Source of the DNA: Rhodobacterales bacterium
GTDB taxonomy: Bacteria; Pseudomonadota; Alphaproteobacteria; Rhodobacterales; Rhodobacteraceae
NCBI GenBank assembly: GCA_002748265.1
Contig: PDRY01000012.1
Location: 372,001-436,000, forward strand
Reading direction: 5' to 3'
Length of the DNA: 64,000 nt
The notes below the pieces were generated by a model. It had not been told where the DNA came from and made no database searches. It was given only the letters and a program-made list of their open reading frames with translations. The position numbers and the translations under genes are program-made. Positions 54,462-62,690 of the stretch are shown here, piece by piece; within the stretch, counting starts at the first letter, position 1, and every line of letters starts with the position of its first letter.

Positions 54462-55237
54462 TCTTCGATCCCGCCGCACTCAACGCCCTGGCCGCGCCCC
54501 TTCTCGCCACCGCCGCCATCTTCGCACGGGTCGGCGCCATGATGTTCCTCGTTCCGGGCTTCGGAGAAGCCGCGATCCCAATGAGGATACGCTTGGCCGC
54601 CGCGATCTCATTCAGCCTCGTGCTCGCCCCACTGCTTCCCAGCACACCGGGCATCGCATCTTTAGACCCCGTTCAGATTGCGGAATTCCTGATCACGGAG
54701 GCTGCCATAGGTTGTGGCTTCGGTTTGCTCCTGCGGCTTTTTGTGATGGCGCTTCAGACTGCTGGAACCATTGCGGCGCAATCGACATCCCTGTCGCAAA
54801 TCTTCGGGGGCACCGCCGGGGCAGACCCCCAGCCAGCTATGGGTCATCTCCTCACCTGGGCGGCCCTGGCCTTTGCGGTGGCAAGCGGGTTGCACCTTCG
54901 GCTTATCACCTTCTTGGCACGCACGTACGACATCTTCCCGGCGGGCAGCACGCCATCCTCTAGCGTGGCCACACCCTTTGTGGTCGAGCGGATCGCTCAA
55001 AGCTTTGCTTTGGCCTTCTCGATCGCGGCGCCATTCCTAATTGCGTCCATGCTCTACAACGTGACGCTCGGCGTCATTAACCGCGCGATGCCGCAGTTGA
55101 TGGTCTCATTCGTCGGCGCCCCGGCCATCACAGCCGGCGGGCTCGCGCTGCTGATGGTGCTGTCACCGGCCATCATCCATCTGTGGCATGATAGTCTGAC
55201 CCGGTTCATGCTCGCACCTGCGGAGGCCGGTTTTTGA
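54458..55237 (+). CDS. fliR: Flagellar export gate protein FliR
   Basis: The 259-residue membrane protein has six to seven helices and the FliR-typical segments FARVGAMMFLVPGFGEAAIPMRIRLAAAISFSLVLAPLL, LLLRLFVMALQTAGTIAAQSTSLSQIFGG and VTLGVINRAMPQLMVSFVGAPA. It forms the gate core with FliP and FliQ. The ATG overlaps the flhA stop by 4 nt, and its own stop overlaps the flhB start. Confidence 0.96.
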   Translation: MIFDPAALNALAAPLLATAAIFARVGAMMFLVPGFGEAAIPMRIRLAAAISFSLVLAPLLPSTPGIASLDPVQIAEFLITEAAIGCGFGLLLRLFVMALQTAGTIAAQSTSLSQIFGGTAGADPQPAMGHLLTWAALAFAVASGLHLRLITFLARTYDIFPAGSTPSSSVATPFVVERIAQSFALAFSIAAPFLIASMLYNVTLGVINRAMPQLMVSFVGAPAITAGGLALLMVLSPAIIHLWHDSLTRFMLAPAEAGF

Positions 55238-56304
55238 GCGACCCGGACGACAGCGCAGAGAAAAGCCATGAAGCCACGCCCGAGAAGCTCAAGCAGGCAC
55301 GGCGGGACGGGCAGATTGCGCGGTCAAACGATCTCACCACAGCCGGGAGCTACCTGGGGTTCTGGCTGGTTTCATCCACCTTCGGCGCCGGAGCCATCCT
55401 GTCGATCGGCGCTGTTCTTCAGGGGGCTCTGCAGAACGCAGCGGACACAGGTGTCAGTCTTTCGACGCAGCGCGTTGCGACCATCCTTCCGTCGCTCGTC
55501 TCCGCCATCGCACCTTGGATGCTTGTTCCCGCCGTAATGGCAGTCCTAACCTTGGTGGCTCAGCAGGCCCTGATCATCACGCCTAAGAATCTCAAACCCA
55601 AGATGTCGCGCATATCGCCGTTATCGAACGCGAAACAGAAATTCGGGCGCTCCGGCCTGTTCGAGTTCTTAAAGAGCGCGGCTAAGCTCATCCTTTACTC
55701 CATCGTTTTGGGCGTCTTTTTGGCGCACAACACAGACGCGATCCTAGGCAGCATTCATCTTTCCCCTCACCAGAGCGCTGCACAGATGATGCGGCTCGCC
55801 GGGGGCCTGCTCGGCATCGTGGTGATGGTCGCACTGGGATTGGGAACCGTCGATTTGATCTGGCAACGGGCGGAACACCTAAAGCGCAACCGCATGTCGA
55901 GAAAGGAGCTTTTGGACGAGACGAAGAACTCGGAGGGTGATCCGGAGATGAAGCATAAGCGCCGCAGCAAAGGACAGGAGATCGCGCTGAACCAAATGCT
56001 GGCTGACGTCCCGAAAGCCGATGTTGTCGTAGTCAACCCCACCCACTACGCGGTCGCGTTGGCGTGGGACCGCTCGTCTGGTGGCGCGCCGCTCTGCGTA
56101 GCGAAGGGGCTCGATGATACCGCTGCGGCTATTCGAAAGGTCGCACAAGAACATGGGGTGCCCATCCAATCCGATCCTCCGACGGCACGGGCCCTTCATG
56201 CTACTTTCGAGATCGGAGAAGAGATCACACCGGAGTTTTTCGCGCCGGTCGCTGCCGCCATCCGGTTTGCGGATGACATGCGCAAAAAGGCGCGAGCACG
56301 ATGA
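55234..56304 (+). CDS. flhB: Flagellar export switch protein FlhB
   Basis: FlhB controls export substrate switching through self-cleavage at NPTH (268-271, VVVNPTHYAVALAWD). The 356-residue product begins SDPDDSAEKSHEATPEKLKQARRDGQIARSNDL, the conserved N-terminus, followed by four membrane helices and the cytoplasmic tail with MSRKELLDETKNSEGDPEMKHKRR. The start is a TTG that overlaps the fliR stop (TTGA). GGAGG at 55222-55226 is well placed for it. Confidence 0.96.
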   Translation: MSDPDDSAEKSHEATPEKLKQARRDGQIARSNDLTTAGSYLGFWLVSSTFGAGAILSIGAVLQGALQNAADTGVSLSTQRVATILPSLVSAIAPWMLVPAVMAVLTLVAQQALIITPKNLKPKMSRISPLSNAKQKFGRSGLFEFLKSAAKLILYSIVLGVFLAHNTDAILGSIHLSPHQSAAQMMRLAGGLLGIVVMVALGLGTVDLIWQRAEHLKRNRMSRKELLDETKNSEGDPEMKHKRRSKGQEIALNQMLADVPKADVVVVNPTHYAVALAWDRSSGGAPLCVAKGLDDTAAAIRKVAQEHGVPIQSDPPTARALHATFEIGEEITPEFFAPVAAAIRFADDMRKKARAR

Positions 56305-56672
56305 AGCAGCAGGCCCGGCTTGGGGAGTTAACCCGCATAACAGAGCTCGCCTTTTCGACACAGCAGGGCCGCGTGGCGCGGCTGCAGGCCCAATTCGATG
56401 CGCTCGGTCAGCAGCTCGCGGCGCTCGACCGGCAGCGCAAAGCCCGAGCGGACGCTCCGGGCGCGACGCCGGATGCCGCCTTCTGTGTCGGCGCGGACAT
56501 GACCTGGTTGAAATGGGTCGAGCGACGCAAAACGGCAATCAACCTGGAACGGGCTCAGATCGCCGCGCGGATCGAACATGAGAAAAGCGCGTTGCGGCTC
56601 GCGTTCGGCCGCCACCAGGCCGCCCGCGCCTTGCAAGCAAAATGCTCGGGCATCACGCGTCAAAAACTCTGA
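56301..56672 (+). CDS. FliJ-like coiled-coil protein
   Basis: The 123-residue basic protein is almost entirely helical, with two coiled-coil arms: about 5-50 (RITELAFSTQQGRVARLQAQFDALGQQLAAL) and about 70-115 (WVERRKTAINLERAQIAARIEHEKSALRLAFGRHQAARALQ). This helical-hairpin form and the size fit FliJ, the stalk of the FliI export ATPase, but FliJ proteins are too divergent for a firm call. It overlaps flhB by 4 nt. Its 3' end overlaps the convergent FliL-like gene by 13 nt. Confidence 0.6.
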   Translation: MKQQARLGELTRITELAFSTQQGRVARLQAQFDALGQQLAALDRQRKARADAPGATPDAAFCVGADMTWLKWVERRKTAINLERAQIAARIEHEKSALRLAFGRHQAARALQAKCSGITRQKL

Positions 56673-57157
56673 CGCGCGAGCTCCGTCACGAGGACGCCGT
56701 GCACCGCCGCTCCGGCGATCTCTTCTGCCTTCGCGAGCAAGGCGCGTTTCAGCTCAGATTGAGCAAGAGAGGCCGTAAAATCCCCCTCGAAACCACCGAT
56801 ACGGGCGTGGTCGAACAAGGCCGAGAGAAACGCATCCTGGAATCGCGGCAGCAGGTGCACAACTGCCTCTCGCGACTGCTCGTCGATCTCCATGGTCAGC
56901 GACAGAACAACCATCGCCCGCACCTTGCCGTCATGCAGGATGGGAATGGTGAACTGCCCCGGCATTTTGACGAAGCCGTCGTCCACAGACGAAGCGTGGT
57001 CACCGTGCCCCGCGTCGGGTCCGGGCTCAGCATGTGTTTCATGATCCTCCATCGGGGGATCATGCGGCGGCTCGCTGGGTTTCAACGCTATCGCAGCGCC
57101 GAGACCAGATCCGGCGCCGACAACAGCGGCGATGAGCGGAACAATCATCTTCTTCAT
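56660..57157 (-). CDS. Second FliL-like membrane protein
   Basis: The 165-residue product has an N-terminal membrane helix (about 5-25), a His/Asp/Pro-rich linker (about 28-60: PSEPPHDPPMEDHETHAEP), and a domain with FVKMPGQFTIPILHDGKVRAMVVLSLTMEIDEQSREAV that resembles FliL. It differs from the fliL at 47712 and lies just downstream of flgH with a 9-base gap. It may be a paralogue with a separate motor or rod role. The His-rich linker could bind metal, but that is speculation. Confidence 0.7.
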   Translation of the reverse strand: MKKMIVPLIAAVVGAGSGLGAAIALKPSEPPHDPPMEDHETHAEPGPDAGHGDHASSVDDGFVKMPGQFTIPILHDGKVRAMVVLSLTMEIDEQSREAVVHLLPRFQDAFLSALFDHARIGGFEGDFTASLAQSELKRALLAKAEEIAGAAVHGVLVTELARQSF

Positions 57158-57166
57158 CGTATCTGC

Positions 57167-57904
57167 TCAGAAAGGGAGGACGGCTTCGACGATTTGCTGC
57201 CCATAGCGGGGCTGTTGCATCTCGGATATCTGGCCACGCCCCCCATAGGAGATGCGGGCGGATGCGATTTTGTCGTAAGTGATCTCGTTTTGACGACTGA
57301 TGTCCTCTGGCCGGACAAACCCGCTTACCAGCAACTCTCTCATCTCGTAGTTCACCCGAACCTCCTGGCGTCCCTCGATCGCCAGAACGCCATTGGGAAG
57401 CGTCCCCGTCACTGTCGCCGCGACCCGCAGCTCTAGCTTTTCGTTGCGGCGCACCGCGCCATCTCCGCTCGCCTTGGAGCTGGAGTTGAAAGACACGCCC
57501 GGATCCAGAGACGCCCCTTCAGGCAGATGTGCCTGTGCCCGCTGAGGCAGTCCGAAGAGCGCCCCGATGCTCATTTCTTCGCCGCCATTGCGGCTGCGTT
57601 CGGACGAGTTTCTGATCTCAGCGCTGTCGTCGATCTGAATGACAACGGTGAGGATGTCGCCGCGCGCCATCGCCCGGCGATCCCCCAAGAGCGAGCCCCG
57701 GCCCCGGGACCACAGCGACGCATCCGCGCTTGCAACCGGGGCTGAGCTGTCAATCGAAAGCGGCAAGTCGTTGGACAGCATCGCACGATACTCCGCCCCG
57801 GTCGGCTGCGGAGAAAGCTCCGGAGCCTCCCCGATCTGGTGGCTGCGGCCACATCCTGCCGCCGCAAGGACCAGCGTTAGAGCGACGAGAGATCTACTGG
57901 ACAT
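57167..57904 (-). CDS. flgH: Flagellar L-ring lipoprotein FlgH
   Basis: FlgH forms the outer-membrane L-ring. The 245-residue product has a lipobox (VLAAAGC, Cys18). It then shows SLWSRGRGSLLGDRRAMARGDILTVVIQIDDSAEIRNSSERSR, the conserved FlgH core, and NGVLAIEGRQEVRVNYEMRELLVSGFVRPEDISRQNEITYDKIASARISYGGRG. It overlaps flgA by 11 nt. The name order flgG-flgA-flgH in one operon is usual in this bacterial group. Confidence 0.97.
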   Translation of the reverse strand: MSSRSLVALTLVLAAAGCGRSHQIGEAPELSPQPTGAEYRAMLSNDLPLSIDSSAPVASADASLWSRGRGSLLGDRRAMARGDILTVVIQIDDSAEIRNSSERSRNGGEEMSIGALFGLPQRAQAHLPEGASLDPGVSFNSSSKASGDGAVRRNEKLELRVAATVTGTLPNGVLAIEGRQEVRVNYEMRELLVSGFVRPEDISRQNEITYDKIASARISYGGRGQISEMQQPRYGQQIVEAVLPF

Positions 57905-58307
57905 GGGCTTTTCCTTCGGCAGTGATTATCGCGCTGACCGTGCTGCGCGACGAAAGGTTCATGACGCGAATGGTCTCCCCCACACCGGCCCGGTCCAAGG
58001 CGCGACCTTCAGTAGAGATCGTGAGAGCGGTCCCGGCATAGATCAGCGGGACCACTTGATTGCGCTCGACAAGAGCGGGCGCACCAACATCGCCTTGGCG
58101 AATAGGCCTGCCGGCATAGAGCGCCACGCGCGCCTCTCGCCCGATGACCTGCTCCGGCGCGGTAAGCGCCCCTGCGATACTGATGTCCTTCACGCTCACG
58201 TCGTCTGCGGTGATAACCTCTTTGGGCCTGATGTTGCGCGCGGCAACGAGCGCCTCCGCCCCGGCGGATTGCGCAAGAAGGCACAGGGCCAATCCGATCC
58301 GGATCAT
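57894..58307 (-). CDS. flgA: P-ring assembly chaperone FlgA
   Basis: FlgA is a periplasmic chaperone for FlgI. The 137-residue product has a signal peptide (about 1-17) and a SAF-type domain: EALVAARNIRPKEVITADDVSVKDI and VIGREARVALYAGRPIRQGDV, ending IRVMNLSSRSTVSAIITAEGKAHV. It is shorter than E. coli FlgA, as common in alphaproteobacteria. It overlaps flgG by 4 nt and flgH by 11 nt. Confidence 0.92.
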   Translation of the reverse strand: MIRIGLALCLLAQSAGAEALVAARNIRPKEVITADDVSVKDISIAGALTAPEQVIGREARVALYAGRPIRQGDVGAPALVERNQVVPLIYAGTALTISTEGRALDRAGVGETIRVMNLSSRSTVSAIITAEGKAHVQ

Positions 58308-59089
58308 CGGACCTGCACCGTCGCGCCGAGCATCTGGTCGGCCGCGCTGATGACCTTGGAGTTCATTTCATATCCGCGCTGTGCTTCGATCAGCTCCGTA
58401 ATCTCCCGGACTGGGTCCACGGAGCTATCCTCAAGGTAGCCTTGGCGGAGCAGGCCGAGGCCATCTTCCCCCGGGGCCGCGATCACCGGCGGCCCCGACG
58501 CTGGGCTTTCGACAAAGAGGTTGGAGCCCATCGCCTCCAGCCCGCGCGCATTGGTGAACCCGGCCAGAGTGAACTGACCAAGGATTTCGGGCTCCACCCG
58601 ATCGCGGAAATAGGCGTAGACCTCGCCTTCGGCGTTCACTGACACAGATGTGGCATCGCGCGGGATGGTGATTTCGGGCACGACAGGATGGCCGTCAGAG
58701 GTCACGATCAGCCCTTCACCCGTGCGTTTCAGCCCCCCATCGCGCGTATACGCCGCGCGACCATCGGGCAGTCGGACCTCAAGATAGCCGTCGCCTTCGA
58801 TCCCAACGTCCAGATCGCCGCCGGTGGCCGTCAACGTGCCTTGCGCCAGCATCATCGAAACGGCTGCGGGCCGCACGCCCTGTCCCAGCTGCACACCGGT
58901 CGGCACTTCGCTGCCGTCACTGGCGCTGATGCTGCCGGGACGGACGACCTGCTGGTAGTGAAGGTCTGCAAACTCCGCCCGGCGGGCGTTGTAGCCGGTG
59001 GTGCTCATGTTTGAGAGGTTGTTGGAAATGACTTCGACGCGCATCTGCTGCGCGCTCATTCCGGCAGCGGCGATCTGTAAGGCACGCAT
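58304..59089 (-). CDS. flgG: Distal rod protein FlgG
   Basis: The 261-residue product begins MRALQIAAAGMSAQQMRVEVISNNLSNMSTTGYNARRAEFADLHYQQV and ends DPVREITELIEAQRGYEMNSKVISAADQMLGATVQVR, both diagnostic of FlgG. The middle includes GVQLGQGVRPAAVSMMLAQGTL and EGDGYLEVRLPDGRAAYTRDG. It is followed by flgA (4-nt overlap) and preceded by flgF. Confidence 0.97.
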   Translation of the reverse strand: MRALQIAAAGMSAQQMRVEVISNNLSNMSTTGYNARRAEFADLHYQQVVRPGSISASDGSEVPTGVQLGQGVRPAAVSMMLAQGTLTATGGDLDVGIEGDGYLEVRLPDGRAAYTRDGGLKRTGEGLIVTSDGHPVVPEITIPRDATSVSVNAEGEVYAYFRDRVEPEILGQFTLAGFTNARGLEAMGSNLFVESPASGPPVIAAPGEDGLGLLRQGYLEDSSVDPVREITELIEAQRGYEMNSKVISAADQMLGATVQVR

Positions 59090-59098
59090 ATCCTGCTC

Positions 59099-59812
59099 CT
59101 ATCGTCCGAGGGTGGTGAGGACGCCGCGAATGCGCTCGTCCTCTTGGTCCAGAAAACTCTGGCTAAGCTCGTAGGCCCGCTGGACCTCGATCATCCGGCT
59201 CATTTGGTGCACAGGGTTGATATTCGCGCTCTCCAAGCGCCCCTGACGCAGCTGAGGTTCGGGAACAGGATCCCAGCCGCCAGGCGCGTCGAACAACGCA
59301 CCAGAGCGGCGCATCATCCCTCCGCGATCAACCGGCGTGACAACGGCAAGCTGCGCGAGCGGCCGCCCTTCTGCCGAAAGAGTTCCGTCAGCGGAAATGG
59401 CCACATCTTTCACACCGGGCGGCACGGCGATCGGCCCCTCACCAACGTCGAGAACCCGATGGCCATCAGGCGTCACCAGAGTGCCCGTCGCGTCGGGCGT
59501 GAAATGCCCCGCCCGTGTCAACTGCGAACCGTTGGGGGTTTCAACCAAGAAGAACCCATCGCCTTCAATGGCAACGTCATAGGTCCCGCCCGTCAGCTTC
59601 AGCTGACCCTGGGTGTGGTCCCAAATCCTGCCGCGCGCGGTGGCCATGGACAGCGAGTCGCTGTCTCCGGTCGTGCGCACGAACTCGGAAAAAACAAGCG
59701 CCTCTCCCTGAAAACCCGTTGTCTGGAGATTGGCGATGTTGTTGGCCAGAACTCGCATCTCGCGCATCAGCCCCGACTGGCGCGTCGCCGCAATATACCC
59801 CGCGTTATTCAT
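59099..59812 (-). CDS. flgF: Proximal rod protein FlgF
   Basis: The 237-residue product has the rod N-terminus GYIAATRQSGLMREMRVLANNIANLQTTGFQGEALVFSEFV and C-terminus NPVHQMSRMIEVQRAYELSQSFLDQEDERIRGVLTTLGR. The middle has EGDGFFLVETPNGSQLTRAGHFTPD. The size and pairing with flgG fit FlgF. It lies 3 bases after fliQ and 9 bases before flgG. Confidence 0.94.
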   Translation of the reverse strand: MNNAGYIAATRQSGLMREMRVLANNIANLQTTGFQGEALVFSEFVRTTGDSDSLSMATARGRIWDHTQGQLKLTGGTYDVAIEGDGFFLVETPNGSQLTRAGHFTPDATGTLVTPDGHRVLDVGEGPIAVPPGVKDVAISADGTLSAEGRPLAQLAVVTPVDRGGMMRRSGALFDAPGGWDPVPEPQLRQGRLESANINPVHQMSRMIEVQRAYELSQSFLDQEDERIRGVLTTLGR

Positions 59813-59815
59813 GCG

Positions 59816-60085
59816 TTACATCCCCACAATCAGCGGCAGAACCGCGCTCTGAAAAAATGTGGAGAGCGTTTGCGTCATGAAGCCCATGGTGACCCAGAAC
59901 GTCACAACGATGGCCGCAAGCTTGGGCACAAAGGTGAGCGTCATCTCTTGAACAGAGGTCAGCGCTTGGAACAGCCCCACGACCAGCCCGACCACGAGCG
60001 CTACCGTCAGGATCGGCAGAGCCGTCGTCACCGCGACCCACAAGGCGGCGCGGAGCAGGTCAAAAAACTGCGAATCCGTCAGCAT
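59816..60085 (-). CDS. fliQ: Flagellar export gate protein FliQ
   Basis: The 89-residue protein has two membrane helices joined by the family loop FQALTSVQEMTLTFVPKLAAI. It completes the FliP-FliQ-FliR gate encoded in the window. Its ATG overlaps the fliE stop by one base. Confidence 0.95.
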   Translation of the reverse strand: MLTDSQFFDLLRAALWVAVTTALPILTVALVVGLVVGLFQALTSVQEMTLTFVPKLAAIVVTFWVTMGFMTQTLSTFFQSAVLPLIVGM

Positions 60086-60372
60086 CAGACCGGCATCCGA
60101 AGGATTTCCTGATAGGCCTCAACGACCTTGTCGCGGATGGTGACGGCGGTCTCGACAGCCAGCTCGGTCTGCGCAAGCGCCTGAACCAGGGCGTGTGGAT
60201 CCCCGGCCCCCGTCATCGCCGCCATGGCCTGTCCTTCCGAAGCGCGCAGAGTGGCAGCCATGCCAGACGCCATTTCCTTCGCAAACGTCCCTGCGTGGCC
60301 AGAGGGGTCGGGCCTGGTGGCCGGACGGGTGGCGGCATAACCTTGGGCCGCAGCCAATTGCGATGTGATCAT
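60085..60372 (-). CDS. fliE: Hook-basal body adaptor FliE
   Basis: FliE joins the MS-ring/export gate to the rod. The 95-residue product ends with the diagnostic helix ALAQTELAVETAVTIRDKVVEAYQEILRMPV. The N-terminal 40 residues are Ala/Pro-rich and variable. It follows flgC after 31 bases and overlaps fliQ by 1 nt. Confidence 0.93.
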   Translation of the reverse strand: MITSQLAAAQGYAATRPATRPDPSGHAGTFAKEMASGMAATLRASEGQAMAAMTGAGDPHALVQALAQTELAVETAVTIRDKVVEAYQEILRMPV

Positions 60373-60403
60373 AAGGGTTTCTCCCTCTGCCGGTTGTTGG
60401 GGG

Positions 60404-60778
60404 CTATCGCTTGAGCAGCGACAGTAAGTCAGAGCGCATCTTGCGCGTCTGATCGAAGATCCTCAGGTTGGCGTCGTAGCTTCGCTGGGCTTCGCGGGCG
60501 TCGGCCACTTCGATCATCAGATCCACATTGGACCCGGTGTAATGCCCGGTTTGATCGGCCATCGGGTGTGAGGGATCGTAGATCTTCTCTCCCTCCGACG
60601 GATCGAGCCGAACGGGCCCGGTGCGCACCATCCCGTCTTCGAGACGAAAGGGCACCGTCTTGCGACGGTATCCCGGAGTATCCGCATTCGCGATGTTTTC
60701 AGACAGATGCCGAAGACGCTTCGCCTGGGCGCGCATCGCGCTCGACGCGAGATCAAGGGACGAGGCAAAATCGGTCAT
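60404..60778 (-). CDS. flgC: Proximal rod protein FlgC
   Basis: The 124-residue product has SAMRAQAKRLRHLSENIANADTPGYRRKTVPF at the N-terminus and SNVDLMIEVADAREAQRSYDANLRIFDQTRKMRSDLL at the C-terminus, the FlgC pattern. It is a little shorter than E. coli FlgC. It follows flgB by 6 bases. Confidence 0.93.
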   Translation of the reverse strand: MTDFASSLDLASSAMRAQAKRLRHLSENIANADTPGYRRKTVPFRLEDGMVRTGPVRLDPSEGEKIYDPSHPMADQTGHYTGSNVDLMIEVADAREAQRSYDANLRIFDQTRKMRSDLLSLLKR

Positions 60779-60784
60779 GTCAGC

Positions 60785-61195
60785 CTACCTCCGCCCAAGG
60801 ACAGTCCGCAGAACGGTCATGCCGTGGCGGTAGACAGCCAATGCACCGTCATGCTGCGATTTGGCCGCAACCGCGGTAACCATCTCCTGTTCGAGCGACA
60901 CATCATTGCCATTCGGAGACATCTCTCCACCGCGCAAGGCGGTCGTGAAACGCAGATCCCCCCCCTGCGCGGCGAGGTGTTGGGCGCGCGTCTGCCGCAG
61001 CCCGGTACGGGGCGCGGTAGTGTCGAGCCGAAACGGCTCCAGGCTCTGCGCGCGATATCCTGGGGTGTCCGCATTGGCGATGTTCTTCGTCACGACGGCT
61101 TGCGTTTGTGCTGCGTAGCTCGCGCGCCCTTGAGCGGCCGCGAACAGGGACAGGTTCTGGTACACCGGGGCTTCTCCCTCGATTGGCTTCAACAC
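60785..61195 (-). CDS. flgB: Proximal rod protein FlgB
   Basis: The 136-residue product has LSLFAAAQGRASYAAQTQAVVTKNIANADTPGYRAQSLEPF, the FlgB N-terminal motif, and GNDVSLEQEMVTAVAAKSQHDGALAVYRHGMTVLRTVLGRR at the C-terminus. The best start is a GTG at 61195, with no clear ribosome binding site; a TTG directly after it is an alternative, and an in-frame stop lies just upstream. It heads flgB-C-fliE-Q-flgF-G-A-H and diverges from fliI. Confidence 0.92.
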   Translation of the reverse strand: MLKPIEGEAPVYQNLSLFAAAQGRASYAAQTQAVVTKNIANADTPGYRAQSLEPFRLDTTAPRTGLRQTRAQHLAAQGGDLRFTTALRGGEMSPNGNDVSLEQEMVTAVAAKSQHDGALAVYRHGMTVLRTVLGRR

Positions 61196-61203
61196 TGAAT
61201 TAA
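61189..61203. promoter_or_regulatory. Near-consensus CtrA box between flgB and fliI
   Basis: TCAA-CACTGAA-TTAA matches TTAA-N7-TTAA at 7 of 8 positions. It lies 46-60 bases upstream of the fliI ATG and overlaps the flgB GTG start. A GATTC (GANTC) site follows at 61208-61212, and TAAGAT at 61215-61220 is a possible -10 for fliI. The overlap with flgB suggests it acts mainly on fliI, or that the flgB start needs revision. Confidence 0.45.
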
Positions 61204-61248
61204 CGGTGATTCCCTAAGATCCGGTTGAGATGGATCGAAGGATTGCCA

Positions 61249-62559
61249 ATGAACGATAAACCCATCGCGCGGGCGATCTCCGCCATTGAACGTCTTGCGA
61301 TCAGCGCCCCGCTTGGGCGCGTGACGGATCTGGGCGGCGGAACCATTGGGATCGGCGGGCTGCAAAATCGCGCGCGGCTCGGCGACCGGGTTGAAATCTC
61401 CGGCCCCGCCGGACCCGTTGTCGCGGAGGTTCTGCACTTGGGCACCGACATCCGCGTGCTCCCGGAAACGGCCACCGATGGGCTCGCGATCGGCGCGCCT
61501 GCCCGGATGTTGCAAGAGCAGCATTTCGCGCCTCATGAGGGGTGGCTGGGCCGTGTCATTGATCCCGATGGCAAGCCGCTCGACGGAAGGCCTCTGCTTA
61601 TGGGCCGCACGCCGCGTGCAATTAAGTCCTCTCCCCCACAGCCTCAGGACCGGCGCGCGCTAGGGGCGCGAATGACCACGGGGCTGGCTGTTTTCGACAC
61701 ATTCCTGCCGCTCGTTGCGGGGCAACGCATCGGTCTTTTCGCCGGGTCTGGCGTGGGCAAGTCAACCTTACTTGGTGAATTTGCACGCGGGATCGACGCC
61801 GATGTTATCGTGATTTCATTGGTCGGGGAACGCGGACGGGAATTGCGCGAGTTTGTTGAGGAAGTCCTGGGCTCCTCAGGGCTAGCGCGCTCCGTCGTGG
61901 TTGCCGCAACCTCGGACCGGGCACCTCAGACCAGACGACGATGCGCCTGGTCGGCCATGGCTGTCGCAGAGCACTTTCGAGACGCAGGCCAGAACGTGCT
62001 TCTGCTGATGGACTCGGTAACACGGTTCGCGGAAGCACACCGCGAACTGGCCATTGCAGGCGGCGAACCCGCGAACTTGCGAGGCTTTCCGCCCTCGACC
62101 GGTCCCGCAATCGCCGCCCTGTGCGAACGGGCTGGCCCCGGCCCGGAGGGCGGCGGAGACATAACCGCTGTCTTCACTGTTTTGGTCGCGGGCTCTGACA
62201 TGGAAGAGCCCGTGGCCGACATGCTCCGCGGCGTCCTGGACGGTCACACGGTCCTCGACCGCGAAATCGCAGAGCGCGGCCGGTTTCCGGCAGTCAACCT
62301 GCTCCGGTCCGTTTCCCGGGCGCTGCCACAAGCAGCGACCGAGGGCGAAAATGCCCTTCTGACGGAGGCGCGCCGGCTCGTCGGGGTTTACGACCGCGCC
62401 GAGATGATGATCCAAGCGGGCCTATACACCGAAGGCAGCGATCCCGAGATTGACCGGGCCATGGCACTGCACCCCGTGATCGAGCGGTTCATGTCCTTGC
62501 GCGAGCCGAAGGGCGTTCCCGCGAGCTTTGCGGCACTACGAACCCTGCTCCATACGTGA
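61249..62559 (+). CDS. fliI: Flagellar export ATPase FliI
   Basis: FliI energises flagellar protein export and is related to the F1 beta subunit. The 436-residue product has Walker A AGSGVGKST (165-173), VGERGRE (192-198), Walker B LLLMDS (251-256), and EPVADMLRGVLDGHTVLDREIAERGRFPAVNLLRSVSR, the FliI C-terminal hallmark. The frame is open to a TTG at 61225, but AAGGA at 61238-61242 fits the ATG at 61249. It stands alone on its strand, divergent from flgB and convergent with the DUF1217 gene. Confidence 0.96.
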   Translation: MNDKPIARAISAIERLAISAPLGRVTDLGGGTIGIGGLQNRARLGDRVEISGPAGPVVAEVLHLGTDIRVLPETATDGLAIGAPARMLQEQHFAPHEGWLGRVIDPDGKPLDGRPLLMGRTPRAIKSSPPQPQDRRALGARMTTGLAVFDTFLPLVAGQRIGLFAGSGVGKSTLLGEFARGIDADVIVISLVGERGRELREFVEEVLGSSGLARSVVVAATSDRAPQTRRRCAWSAMAVAEHFRDAGQNVLLLMDSVTRFAEAHRELAIAGGEPANLRGFPPSTGPAIAALCERAGPGPEGGGDITAVFTVLVAGSDMEEPVADMLRGVLDGHTVLDREIAERGRFPAVNLLRSVSRALPQAATEGENALLTEARRLVGVYDRAEMMIQAGLYTEGSDPEIDRAMALHPVIERFMSLREPKGVPASFAALRTLLHT

Positions 62560-62690
62560 CGCTCTGCTGAAGATTTTGAGTCAGCGCCAAGTACAAAGCG
62601 CGCGGAATTCAGGAACAGATCTGACACTCCTTTGAAGTCTCAAATGTCACAGGGGGGGACGCGTTGACGCTGTCACGCCTGAACGGACAA

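Noticed and set aside
62560-62690. Intergenic stretch between fliI and the DUF1217 gene
   Set aside because: Examined for a terminator, small gene or promoter; only weak partial repeats such as GCGTTGACGCTGTCACGC were seen, with no supported function.
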